Source: Blastococcus sp. KM273128 (GTDB lineage Bacteria; Actinomycetota; Actinomycetes; Mycobacteriales; Geodermatophilaceae). Taken from it: a stretch of DNA of 64,000 bases. Below the pieces are notes generated by a model. It did not search any database, was not told the DNA's origin, and worked only from the letters and a program-made list of their open reading frames with translations. How positions within the stretch are numbered: position 1 is the stretch's first letter; each line of letters opens with the position of its first letter. Below, piece by piece: positions 11,364 to 19,145 of this stretch. The DNA lies in assembly GCF_021698975.1 (NCBI RefSeq), contig NZ_SSXA01000025.1:1-64000 (forward strand), written 5' to 3'. The translations under genes were made by a program, and so were the position numbers.

Positions 11364-12197
11364 TCAGGCGGCGGGGACCTCCACCTGCGCGGCCTCGATG
11401 CGGCCGGCGCGCGGCCCCGGGCGCCAGCTCGGCGCGGTGCAGACGAACAGCGTCCGGCCGTCGTCCCCGCCGAGCGCGCAGGCGTAGGAGAGCGATCCGC
11501 TGCCGACCGCGACCCGGGCGGTCACCTCGCCGCCGTCGCGGACGCGGAGCACCTCAGGCGTGCGCGCCGTCGCCACCCACACCTGCCCCTCGGCGTCCAG
11601 GCAGATGCCGTCGGGCGCGACGCCGGGCAGCTCGGCGAAGACCCGGCGTCCGGAGAGCGACCCGTCCGCCGCGACGTCGAAGGCGGTGAGCCGCGCCCCG
11701 TAGGTCTCGGCCACGACCAGCGTGCGGCCGTCGGGGCCGAGCACCATGCCGTTGGGGAAGACGACGTCCGGCGCGGCCACGGAGACCGAGCCGTCGGGGT
11801 CGACCCGCACCAGGTCGGTCGCCACCGGCTCGGCGCCGGACTCCAGGTCGAAGCCGAAGCTGCTGACGTAGGCCCTCCCCGCGGTGTCGACCACCAGGTC
11901 GTTGGCGCGGAACCGGGTGGCGGCCGAGAGGTCGGCGTGCACCCGCGTGCCGCGCTCGCCCACCCGCAGCAGGGCGCGCCGCACCATCGAGACGACCAGC
12001 AGGTCGCCGTCCGGCAGCCAGCCCAGCCCCGAGGGGCTGTCGTCCAGCTCCAGCACCACCTCGGGGCCGCCCGCGGCCGGCATCCGGCGCACCACGCGGT
12101 CGTGGAAGTCCGAGAACCACAGCCGGCCCCCGTGCCAGCGCGGGGCCTCCGGGAAGCCCAGGTCGTCGGCGAGCACCGTCGTCGTCGGGTCGGTCAC
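11364..12197 (-). CDS. SMP-30/gluconolactonase-family protein
   Basis: The 277-residue six-bladed beta-propeller has the metal-binding Glu in LGFPEAPRWHGGRLWFSDFHD, then FRANDLVVDTAGRAY, VVFPNGMVLGPDGRTLVVAET and GVAPDGICLDAEGQVWVA, the Asn/Asp ligands expected for SMP-30 lactonases. It probably hydrolyses a sugar lactone or related ester. The GTG at 12197 gives a normal N-terminus. The peroxidase-like gene ends 29 bp upstream on the same strand, so they likely share a transcript. Confidence 0.83.
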   Translation of the reverse strand: MTDPTTTVLADDLGFPEAPRWHGGRLWFSDFHDRVVRRMPAAGGPEVVLELDDSPSGLGWLPDGDLLVVSMVRRALLRVGERGTRVHADLSAATRFRANDLVVDTAGRAYVSSFGFDLESGAEPVATDLVRVDPDGSVSVAAPDVVFPNGMVLGPDGRTLVVAETYGARLTAFDVAADGSLSGRRVFAELPGVAPDGICLDAEGQVWVATARTPEVLRVRDGGEVTARVAVGSGSLSYACALGGDDGRTLFVCTAPSWRPGPRAGRIEAAQVEVPAA

Positions 12198-12226
12198 CCG
12201 GCGGACCGTAGCGCGCCGGCCGGGCG

Positions 12227-12829
12227 TCAGGCGGGCGGCACCTCGGCGCCGCGCGGCAGCCGGCCCATCAGGAAGAACTCCGGGTTCGGCGTGATCGCCG
12301 CGAAGTGCGCCAGCCGGTTGGAGAGCGCGAAGAACGAGGTGATCATGCCGACGTCCCACACGTCGTCCTCGGTGAGCCCGTGCTCGGTCAGCGACGCCAG
12401 GTCCTCGGCGGTGACCGAGGCCGGCTCGGCGGACAGCCGCGTGGCCACCGCCAGGACCGCGTGCATGCGCGGCGACAGCGGGGCCTTGCGCCAGTCGACG
12501 GCGACGTGGTCGGCGATGTGCGGGTCCTTCGTGCGGATGCGGGCGACCGCGCCGTGCGCGACGACGCAGTACAGGCAGTCGTTGCCGGCGCTGGTGGCGA
12601 CGACGATCAGCTCCCGGTCGGCCTTGGACAGCCCCGGGGTGTCCTTGTCCATGAGCGCGTCGTGCATCGCGAAGAAGGCCCGCGCCTCGTCCGGCCGCCA
12701 GGCCAGCGCGGCGAAGACGTTGGGCAGGAAGCCCGACTTCTCCTGGACCTCCGCGTAGCGCTGGGCCAGGTCGGGGGGCAGCTCGTCGGCGGGCCGGAGG
12801 GGGAAGCGGCTGATCGGCGTCTCGGTCAC
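12227..12829 (-). CDS. Peroxidase-related carboxymuconolactone decarboxylase/AhpD-fold protein
   Basis: The 200-residue all-helical AhpD-like protein belongs to the 'uncharacterised peroxidase-related enzyme' group. The redox CXXC with following His is visible in SAGNDCLYCVVAHGA, preceded by LSKADRELIVVAT; a second helical repeat ends in NPEFFLMGRLPRG. AhpD relatives use the CXXC pair to reduce peroxide or to pass electrons to peroxiredoxins. It starts (GTG) 31 bp after the selenoprotein stop on the same strand, so it probably shares the operon with the UGSC protein and the thioredoxin-domain protein. That context supports a thiol/selenol peroxide-handling role, which is inference. Confidence 0.82.
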   Translation of the reverse strand: MTETPISRFPLRPADELPPDLAQRYAEVQEKSGFLPNVFAALAWRPDEARAFFAMHDALMDKDTPGLSKADRELIVVATSAGNDCLYCVVAHGAVARIRTKDPHIADHVAVDWRKAPLSPRMHAVLAVATRLSAEPASVTAEDLASLTEHGLTEDDVWDVGMITSFFALSNRLAHFAAITPNPEFFLMGRLPRGAEVPPA

Positions 12830-12860
12830 CGGCCCACCCTGGCAGCGCGCGGCCCCGCCG

Positions 12861-13379
12861 TCACCCCGCGGAGGTCACGGCGGCGACCACCGCCGGGTAG
12901 GCATCCTCGGCGGCCGCCCGGAGCTCGGCGTCGGTGCGGTCCTGCACCGGGTGCGGGACGAGCACGCACGGCGCCGGGAACCCCAGCGCGGCGCCCTGCG
13001 CCCGGGCGGCCTCGGCGAAGGCCTCGCTGGCGAGGAACACCCCGACGACGCCGCGGCGCTCGAGGTCGGCGATGTCGTGCACACTGCACGACGTGCAGGA
13101 GCCCTAATCGGCCAGCGCCTCGATGACCACCTCGCACTGCTCGGCGATCTCGTGCCGCAGGTCCACCGGCGCGGTGCGGGCGAAGGTCGGCTTGCGGTAG
13201 CGGCGCACGACCGCGCCGTCGGCGGCGAGCAGCTCGGCCAGCCGGTCCAGGACGACGTCGCCGCGGGCCTTGCTGATGTCGAGCAGCCCGACGCTCCGGC
13301 CGCGCAGCGAGGCCGGGCGGGGCAGCGGCTCCCGGGCGGCCGCCTGCCGCTCGCCGGTCGGGTCCAGGACGGTCCTCAT
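12861..13379 (-). CDS. UGSC-family selenoprotein with in-frame UAG read as selenocysteine
   Basis: One continuous frame of 172 residues is interrupted only by a TAG at codon 92. Upstream are RSVGLLDISKARGDVVLDRL (27-46) and HEIAEQCEVVIEALAD (76-91). Directly after the TAG comes GSCTSCSVHDIADLERRGV, so the product reads U-G-S-C, the family's defining motif, with two further Cys at 95 and 98. Elsewhere the first position is UGA-Sec or Cys. Here it is UAG. A SECIS-like hairpin begins 11 bases after the codon. The ATG overlaps the stop of the upstream thioredoxin-domain gene (ATGA). Biochemical role is unknown; a selenol redox centre is likely. The alternative, a nonsense-mutated pseudogene, is less likely because the frame, motif and hairpin are intact. 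Confidence 0.88.
13074..13092 (-). promoter_or_regulatory. Bacterial SECIS-like hairpin downstream of the UAG
   Basis: Counting from the base after TAG, positions 12-19 (GTCGTGCA) pair perfectly with positions 23-30 (TGCACGAC), leaving a three-base GTG loop at 20-22. Bacterial SECIS elements for SelB sit within the coding region immediately 3' of the Sec codon, with the apical loop about 16-37 bases away and a G at the loop start. Both conditions hold. A smaller competing hairpin (CTGCAC-GTC-GTGCAG) overlaps it on the 5' side. Confidence 0.75.
13104..13106 (-). other. Probable UAG selenocysteine codon
   Basis: On the minus strand the codons read GAT TAG GGC TCC TGC, that is Asp-stop-Gly-Ser-Cys, with TAG at residue 92 of the UGSC protein. 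The family has selenocysteine or cysteine at this position. The codon is amber, not opal, so ordinary selenoprotein searches keyed on TGA would miss it. A tRNA-Sec with a CUA anticodon would have to be encoded elsewhere in the genome. Confidence 0.85.
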
Positions 13380-14773
13380 GCGCGCACCTCTCTCGTCACC
13401 GGGGCGCTCCCGGTCTCTCCGGCCACCCAGCCGCCCACGATCGCGCTGAACAGCCCGGCGTCGCCACCGGCGTGCGCGACCAGCAGACCGCCGGGCCGGA
13501 ACTTGGGCAGCCGGGCCCCCGCCAGCCCGGCGGGCACCCCCTCGGCCATGCCGCCGACCCCACGCACCAGCTCCTCGCCGGGCAGGGTCAGCAGCTCCTC
13601 GAGCTCGGCCAGCAGGCGGGCGCGGTCCCAGCCGGCCTCGCGGAACACCCGGCCGTGCTCGGGCGAGACCACGAGCAGCGCGTCGAAGGCCATCGGCAGC
13701 TTGGGGTGGGCGTTGACCCGCAGGCAGGCGGCGAAGGTCCGCGCCAGCGACGCCGGGTCGCGGCTGAGCTGGTCGACCACCGGCTGCACGCCCGACCCCG
13801 CGAACACCGTCACCGCGTCGCCGGGCACCCCGCGGTCGGCGGCCAGCGGCGCGAACGGGCTGCCCTGCTCGCGCTCGGCGAAGCAGAAGGTGAACTTGCC
13901 GGGGTTGCCCAGGGTGGCCCGGTCCACCTCGCCGGGGCGCCCGCCGCCGACGTTGCGCACCACCAGCTGCAGCGCCCGGCCGATCGTTGCGTTGGCGCGG
14001 TTGCCCTGCCCCAGGGCGTTGACCCCGCTGTTCATGCCGATCCGGGCTGCCACCGGCCCGTTGACCACCACCACGGGCCCGGCGAAGTACGTGGTCGCGA
14101 GCAACCCGTGCAGGGCGAACTCCTCGGCGGTGGCGGCCTCCAGCGCAGCCAGCACCACCGGGAGGTGCTCGGGCAGGCAGCCGGCCATGACCGCGTTGAC
14201 CGCGACCTTCTCGACCGTGCACTCGACCAGGTCGGGCGGGACGACGGCCACCACCTCGGCCGGGGCGCGGGTCGTGCCGCGCAGCATCCGCAGCACCCGC
14301 TCCGGCGTCGGCGGCACGACCGGCAGGCCGTCGGTCCAGCCGCGGTCGAACAGCGCCTCGTGCTCGTCCTCGAGCTCGGCGAGCTCCACCCGCCGGCTCG
14401 CCAGCCCGCTGCCGCCGTACCGCGCCTCCAGCGCGTCGACGCGGAACGGGTCCACCGACAGCGAGCCGCAGCCCGGCCGGTGCTCGGGCAGCCCCTCGCC
14501 GACGTCGGGGACCCCGGTCAGCTCCGCCCACTGCTCCCGGCTCCACCCGACCACCCGGGCGGTCTCGGCGCCGTCGACCACCCGCAGCAGCGTCGGCACG
14601 GTCTCCACGCCCAGCCGGTAGGAGAGCTCCAGGTCGGTGTCGTCGCCCTCGAACCACCCGGCGTCGTCCTGGCACCAGACGGCGGCACCGAGCCGCCGCA
14701 GCACCGGCTCGACGAGCACGCAGGTGGGGCAGTCGCGCTTGACCACGGCCACGAGACCGTCCGGGAGCCGCAC
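13376..14773 (-). CDS. Thioredoxin-domain protein fused to a large domain of unknown function, partner of the UGSC selenoprotein
   Basis: The 465-residue protein opens with a thioredoxin/glutaredoxin-like fold: VAVVKRDCPTCVLVEPVL places the CPTC active site at 15-18, and VETVPTLLRVVDG contains the cis-Pro. After a linker, residues from about 130 onward (DRGWTDGLPVVPPTPERVL, GPVAARIGMNSGVNALGQG, FREAGWDRARLLAELEELL) form a second domain I cannot assign. Several further Cys are present (34, 101 and others). The stop overlaps the start of the UGSC gene (ATGA), a strong coupling signal. The likely role is thiol reduction of, or joint catalysis with, the selenoprotein. The GTG start at 14773 is close to the thioredoxin beta strand; 49 bp separate it from serA. 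Confidence 0.8.
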   Translation of the reverse strand: MRLPDGLVAVVKRDCPTCVLVEPVLRRLGAAVWCQDDAGWFEGDDTDLELSYRLGVETVPTLLRVVDGAETARVVGWSREQWAELTGVPDVGEGLPEHRPGCGSLSVDPFRVDALEARYGGSGLASRRVELAELEDEHEALFDRGWTDGLPVVPPTPERVLRMLRGTTRAPAEVVAVVPPDLVECTVEKVAVNAVMAGCLPEHLPVVLAALEAATAEEFALHGLLATTYFAGPVVVVNGPVAARIGMNSGVNALGQGNRANATIGRALQLVVRNVGGGRPGEVDRATLGNPGKFTFCFAEREQGSPFAPLAADRGVPGDAVTVFAGSGVQPVVDQLSRDPASLARTFAACLRVNAHPKLPMAFDALLVVSPEHGRVFREAGWDRARLLAELEELLTLPGEELVRGVGGMAEGVPAGLAGARLPKFRPGGLLVAHAGGDAGLFSAIVGGWVAGETGSAPVTREVRA

Positions 14774-14822
14774 GCAGGCGAACCTACCGAGGGGCCGCCG
14801 CCCCGGCGAGGGGGCGCCGCCG

Positions 14823-16031
14823 TCAGCCGGCCCGGGGGCCGAACCGCATGAGGCGGACGGCCTCCGGCAGCGCGGCGAGCGCCGCGAGCAGGTCCCCGGG
14901 CAGCGGCTCGCTGACGTCGGTGACCGCGTACCCGTACTCGCCGCGCGTGGCCAGCACCTGGGCGTCCACGTTGAGCCCGTGCTCGCCGACGAGGGCGTCG
15001 ATCCGCGCCAGGACGCCCGGCACGTTGCGGTGCAGCAGCGCGAAGCGGTCGGTCGAGGAGCCGTGCAGGACGACGGTGGGCAGGTTGACGCTCAGCGTCG
15101 TCGTCCCCGTGCCGGTGTAGTCGGCGAGCTTGCCGGCCACGAACCGCCCGATGTCGTGCTGCGCCTCCTGGGTCGAGCCGCCGATGTGCGGGGTGAGGAT
15201 GACGTTGGGCAGGCCGCGCAGCACCGAGGTGAACTCGTCGCCCTGCTCCCGGGGCTCGTGCGGGAAGACGTCGACCGCCGCCCCGGCGATGTGGCCGCTG
15301 AGGATGTTGTCGCGCAGCGCCTCGTGGTCCAGGACGAAGCCGCGGGAGAGGTTGAGGAACAGGCTGCGCGGGCGCATCCGGGCGAACTGCTCGGCGCCGA
15401 ACAGGCCGGCGTTGCCCGCCCGCCCGTCCACGTGCAGCGTGACGGTCTCCGCCCGCTCGAGCAGCTCCTCCAGGCTGTCGCAGCGCTGGGCGTTGCCGAG
15501 TGCCAGCTTGTCCTCGAGGTCGTAGAAGAGCACCCGCATGCCCAGCGCCTCGGCGAGCACCGACAGCTGGCTGCCGATGTTCCCGTAGCCGATGATGCCC
15601 AGCGTCCGCCCGCGGATCTCGTGGCTGCCGGCGGCCGACTTGTCCCAGATGCCGGCGTGCAGCGAGCGGTCGCGGTCGACCAGCCGCCGGGCCAGGATGA
15701 TGATGTCGGCGATCGCCATCTCCACCACGCTGCGGGTGTTGGAGAACGGCGCGTTGAACACCGCGACGCCCGCCGCCGCGGCCGCCGCGAGGTCGATCTG
15801 ATTGGTGCCGATGCAGAAGGCGCCCACCGCCTGCAGCCCGGGGCGGCTGCGCAGCACCTCCGCGGTCACCTGGGTCTTCGACCGGATGCCGAGCAGGTCC
15901 ACCCCGTCGAGCGCGGCGACGAGGTCCGCCTCGTCCAGCGCCCCGCGCCGGGACTCGACCTCGTAGCCGGCGGCACCGAGGATCTCGGTCGCGACCGGGT
16001 CGATGTTCTCCAGCAGCAGCGCTCTGGGCAC
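14823..16031 (-). CDS. serA: D-3-phosphoglycerate dehydrogenase (E. coli-type, ACT domain)
   Basis: The 402-residue enzyme performs the first step of serine synthesis. The NAD-binding motif is TLGIIGYGNIGSQ, with the substrate segments GAFCIGTNQIDL and FNAPFSNTRSVVE before it; the catalytic Arg-Glu-His are in NLSRGF, VDVFPHEP and LTPHIGGSTQEAQ. A C-terminal ACT domain (about 330-402, FALLHRNVPGVLARIDALV) suggests serine feedback control. Length matches the compact E. coli type rather than the longer 530-residue actinobacterial form. The GTG at 16031 has a strong GAGGAGG ribosome-binding site. It may head the minus-strand run containing the selenoprotein; serine is the precursor of selenocysteine on tRNA-Sec, but a link is speculation. 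Confidence 0.9.
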   Translation of the reverse strand: MPRALLLENIDPVATEILGAAGYEVESRRGALDEADLVAALDGVDLLGIRSKTQVTAEVLRSRPGLQAVGAFCIGTNQIDLAAAAAAGVAVFNAPFSNTRSVVEMAIADIIILARRLVDRDRSLHAGIWDKSAAGSHEIRGRTLGIIGYGNIGSQLSVLAEALGMRVLFYDLEDKLALGNAQRCDSLEELLERAETVTLHVDGRAGNAGLFGAEQFARMRPRSLFLNLSRGFVLDHEALRDNILSGHIAGAAVDVFPHEPREQGDEFTSVLRGLPNVILTPHIGGSTQEAQHDIGRFVAGKLADYTGTGTTTLSVNLPTVVLHGSSTDRFALLHRNVPGVLARIDALVGEHGLNVDAQVLATRGEYGYAVTDVSEPLPGDLLAALAALPEAVRLMRFGPRAG

Positions 16032-16229
16032 GTCCAGGACCTCCTCGACCGTGGGGCGCCGGCCGGTGCACCGGCGTGTCGCCGGGCGTGCGCGACGCCG
16101 ACCAGTATCCCGGCGGCGCCGCGGCGTCCTGCGACGGGCTCCCCCCGGGGGCGCGGCTGCGCCGGGAGCGCGGCGCTGGTCTACTTCCCGGGCGGCCGCA
16201 GCGGGCGGTCCGGAGGGAGGCGGTGCGAC

Positions 16230-17204
16230 GTGTGGGCCCACCGGCTGAGCGGACCGTTCGCGTTCGAGCGGGTGGAGGTGGCCACCCCACGCGCGGAGGA
16301 CCTGGCCGCCGGCCAGGTGCTGCTCGCCACGCGGGCGGGTGGCATCTGCGGCAGCGACCTGCCCTTCTTCAAGGGCGCCCCGTTCCTGCACGCCCCGAAC
16401 CCGGCGGACCGGGCGGCGACGCCGGCACCCGGCTTCCCCCTCCACGAGGTGGTCGGCGAGGTGGTCGCCAGCCGGCACCCGGCCCACTCCCCCGGCGACC
16501 TGGTCGTCGGCTGGGCGGCCGCCTTCGACGGGATCGCCGAGCTGGTGGTCACCGACGGCGAGGGGCTGGCCGGCTACGACACCGCGCTGCCGCCCACCAC
16601 GGCCGTCATGCTGCAGCCGCTCGCGTGCGTCCTCTACGCCGTCGAGCAGCTGGGCGACGTGCGCGGCAAGGCGGTCGGCGTCGTCGGGCAGGGACCGATC
16701 GGGCTGCTCTTCAGCCACGTGCTCAAGCAGCGCGGCGCCCGCCACGTCACCGGGGTCGACCGGGTCGACCGCAGCGCGGCGGCCGGCGTCTTCGGGGTGG
16801 ACGAGACCGTCACCGCGAGCGCGAGCCGCTGGGCCGCGACCCTGCCGGAGGCCGACCGGCCGTCCGTCGTCGTCGAGGCGGTCGGCCACCAGGTGACGAC
16901 GCTGCAGGACTGCCTGACCGCCGTCGCGCCCGGGGGCGAGATCCTCTACTTCGGCATCCCCGACGACCCGGTCTACCCGCTGGACATGATCACGTTCCTG
17001 CGGAAGAACCTGACGCTGCGCGCCGGGGTCACCCTCGAACGGGCCCGCGTGCTGCGCGACGCGGGCGCCTACCTCGCCGAGCACCCGGCGCTGCGCGACG
17101 TCTACGTCAGCGACGTCCACCCCGTCGACGACGTCACCGCCGCCTACGCCGCCGCGATCCAGCCGCGGGCCGGCCAGTACAAGGTCGTGCTCGACACGGC
17201 GTGA
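16230..17204 (+). CDS. Zinc-type MDR dehydrogenase (alcohol/sorbitol dehydrogenase-like)
   Basis: The 324-residue medium-chain dehydrogenase has the catalytic zinc segment GGICGSDLPFFKG, a variant FPLHEVVGEVV in place of the usual GHE, and the Rossmann motif VGVVGQGPIGLLF. It lacks the four-Cys structural zinc lobe, shortening it relative to typical ADHs. The C-terminal half (VEAVGHQ, GGEILYFGIPDD) is typical of threonine/sorbitol dehydrogenase-like members. The substrate cannot be named. A GTG start is preceded by GGAGGGAGG. It is divergent from serA. Confidence 0.78.
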   Translation: MWAHRLSGPFAFERVEVATPRAEDLAAGQVLLATRAGGICGSDLPFFKGAPFLHAPNPADRAATPAPGFPLHEVVGEVVASRHPAHSPGDLVVGWAAAFDGIAELVVTDGEGLAGYDTALPPTTAVMLQPLACVLYAVEQLGDVRGKAVGVVGQGPIGLLFSHVLKQRGARHVTGVDRVDRSAAAGVFGVDETVTASASRWAATLPEADRPSVVVEAVGHQVTTLQDCLTAVAPGGEILYFGIPDDPVYPLDMITFLRKNLTLRAGVTLERARVLRDAGAYLAEHPALRDVYVSDVHPVDDVTAAYAAAIQPRAGQYKVVLDTA

Positions 17205-17218
17205 CCGCGGGCAGCCGG

Positions 17219-17440
17219 TCAGCCGTCCGCGCGCGGCTCCCCCGGCTCGCGGTGCGACCGTCCGGCCAGCCACCGCTGCCACTCCGCGCGCTCACCCGTT
17301 CCCGGCGCGGCGGAGAGCGCGATCACCGCGACCACCGCCAGGACCGCCGCCAGCAGGACGACGATCGCCACGACCTCCCACTGGAACAGCGGGGGGACGG
17401 TCAGGTTGCCGGGGACCGGCGCGGGGCTGGGCGGTGCCAT
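17219..17440 (-). CDS. Small single-pass membrane protein
   Basis: The 73-residue protein has a short Pro-rich N-terminus (MAPPSPAPVPG), one hydrophobic helix (VVAIVVLLAAVLAVVAVIAL) and a charged tail rich in Arg and Glu. No known family recognised. It stands alone and is convergent with the dehydrogenase gene 14 bp away. The membrane helix and clean start support expression. Confidence 0.55.
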   Translation of the reverse strand: MAPPSPAPVPGNLTVPPLFQWEVVAIVVLLAAVLAVVAVIALSAAPGTGERAEWQRWLAGRSHREPGEPRADG

Positions 17441-17665
17441 GGGGCACGGTGTGCCCCCGCCGAACGGCCCGGGAACCCCCGTCGCGGCCACCTCACCCGA
17501 GCGGGCGACGTCACGCAGCGCGACGGCGCCCGGGGCCCCCGACCAGACCGGGTGGGCACCCCACCCGGGCGGGTGAGCCGGTCCCGCGCCGGCGGGCGGA
17601 CCCATGCCCGACCGACCTAGCGTCGGCCCGATGCGAGCCGGACACGCACGGGAGGAGGCAGCCGG

Positions 17666-18613
17666 ATGAGCACCGCGACCCAGCTCGAGGGCGCTGCCGA
17701 GGTCACCGACGGCGCCCCGCGCCCGAACGTCTCCGGCGACCTGCCGACGCTGTTCCGGGCGGCACCGATGTTCCGGCGGGTGCTGGCCGGCTACGACCGC
17801 TTCCAGGTCGACACCTACGTCCAGTGGGCGGAGGACGAGCTGGCGACGGCGGAGCGCGAGCGCGAGCACCTGCTGGACCGCTGCCTGAAGACGCGGACCG
17901 CCCTGGACGAGGCGCACCGGATGCTGGACCACTCCGCCGGCGGCGGGGAGCTGCTGCGGCTGTCCGAGCGGATCGGCTCGATGCTCGCCGCCGCGGCCGA
18001 CCAGGCGCAGGGCATGACCGCCGAGGCGGAGCAGCTCCGCGCGGCAGCCCGCGCCGAGGCCGCCGAGCTGCGGGCCGGCGCCGCCGAGGAGCTGGCCCGC
18101 GCCCGGGCCGGTGCCCGCGAGACCGCCGCCGCCGCCAGCGCCCGGGCCGAGACGCTGCTCACCGTCGTCGGGCGGACCCTGGACGCCGCCGAGCAGATCC
18201 GCGCCGACGCGGTCGCCGAGGCCGGGCGCCGCGAGGCCGCGGCGCGGGAGGTCGAGCGGCGCGCGGCCGAGCGGGCGGCCCGGCTGGCCGAGGAGGCCGC
18301 CGCCGAGGTGGCCCGCGGCCGGCTGCAGGGCCGCGCGGACGTCCTGCGCATGCTCGAGGCCGGCCGGGAGGAGCGGCGACGTGCGGACGACGAGGCCGCG
18401 GCGCACCGCGACCGCCTCGACGTCCGGGCCGCCGACCGGCGGGCGGCGCTGCTCGCGGAGGTCGCCGAGCTGGAGCACCGCCGGGCCGAGCTCGCCGCGG
18501 AGGTCGAGCGGATGGCCGGCACCGTCCCGCACCGGACCGACGGCCCGCCGGCCACCGGCCGGCTGCGCGACCGCCTCCGGCGCGTCCGGTCCCCGCGGGC
18601 GGGCACCGCCTAG
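17666..18613 (+). CDS. DivIVA-like coiled-coil protein
   Basis: The 315-residue protein begins with about 30 disordered residues, then MFRRVLAGYDRFQVDTYV (about 35-52), the short lipid-binding pattern of DivIVA/Wag31 relatives (F-x-G-Y-x-x-x-x-V-D-x-Y). The rest, to about residue 290, is an Ala/Glu/Arg coiled coil with long heptad-rich stretches. DivIVA proteins mark curved membrane, poles or septa and scaffold cell-wall machinery. A strong GGGAGGAGG ribosome-binding site precedes the ATG. The next gene starts 9 bp after the stop, so the two form an operon. Confidence 0.65.
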   Translation: MSTATQLEGAAEVTDGAPRPNVSGDLPTLFRAAPMFRRVLAGYDRFQVDTYVQWAEDELATAEREREHLLDRCLKTRTALDEAHRMLDHSAGGGELLRLSERIGSMLAAAADQAQGMTAEAEQLRAAARAEAAELRAGAAEELARARAGARETAAAASARAETLLTVVGRTLDAAEQIRADAVAEAGRREAAAREVERRAAERAARLAEEAAAEVARGRLQGRADVLRMLEAGREERRRADDEAAAHRDRLDVRAADRRAALLAEVAELEHRRAELAAEVERMAGTVPHRTDGPPATGRLRDRLRRVRSPRAGTA

Positions 18614-18622
18614 CCTCGAGGC

Positions 18623-19132
18623 GTGGCCTTCACCGTCCCGGACGCGCACCTGCTGGCGCTGGCCGCGCACGAGGGCCAGGTGGACCGGGACGGCCACGAC
18701 CACTACCTCGCCGTCCTGCGGCCGCTCGCCGAGATGCTGCGCCCGCACGGCCCCGAGGCGGAGATGGCGGGGGTGCTGCGGGACGTGCTCGCGCTCACCC
18801 GCGACCACCGCGATCCCGCCCGGCGGTACGACGTCGACCGGTTGCGCTCCCTGGGGGTGCCGGAGGTGGTCGTGACCGCCGTCGACGCGGTGACGCCGCG
18901 GCCCGGCGAGCCCTACATGGGCGGCTCGGTCCGCCGCGCCGCCGCCGACCCCCTCGGCCGGCTGGTCATGCTCGTCGGCAACGCGCTCGACCTCGCCGCC
19001 AGCGAGGCGCTGGCCGGCACCGACCCGGACAAGGCGCGCACCCTGCGGGAGGGGCGGTACCGGCCCGCCCGGCGGATCCTGCTCGCCGCCGAGGCCGCCG
19101 ACCGCCTGCACGGCCGGCGCATCCTCGTCTGA
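18623..19132 (+). CDS. Degenerate HD-domain (RelA/SpoT hydrolase-like) protein
   Basis: The 169-residue helical protein aligns by eye with short HD phosphohydrolases of the SpoT/MESH1 type: ALAAHEGQVDRDGHDHY corresponds to the usual AHxGQxxKxGxPY segment, GVLRDVLALTR to LLHDVVEDT, and VVVTAVDAVTPRPGEPY to the following helix. The diagnostic HD pair is RD here, and the later metal-binding Asp region is altered (VMLVGNALDLA). It is therefore probably a catalytically dead relative, perhaps a nucleotide-binding or scaffolding protein. A GTG start 9 bp after the DivIVA-like gene implies co-transcription. Confidence 0.6.
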   Translation: MAFTVPDAHLLALAAHEGQVDRDGHDHYLAVLRPLAEMLRPHGPEAEMAGVLRDVLALTRDHRDPARRYDVDRLRSLGVPEVVVTAVDAVTPRPGEPYMGGSVRRAAADPLGRLVMLVGNALDLAASEALAGTDPDKARTLREGRYRPARRILLAAEAADRLHGRRILV

Positions 19133-19145
19133 GCCCCGCGCCGCC

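Noticed and set aside
12861-13082. A separate 73-residue gene starting at a GTG after the TAG
   Set aside because: It would remove the UGSC motif and begin inside the SECIS stem; it is simply the second part of the selenoprotein.
12861-13379. Reading the UGSC gene as a pseudogene broken by a nonsense mutation
   Set aside because: Only one stop interrupts the frame, exactly at the family's Sec position, the GSC motif follows at once, a SECIS-like hairpin is in place and gene spacing is tight on both sides.
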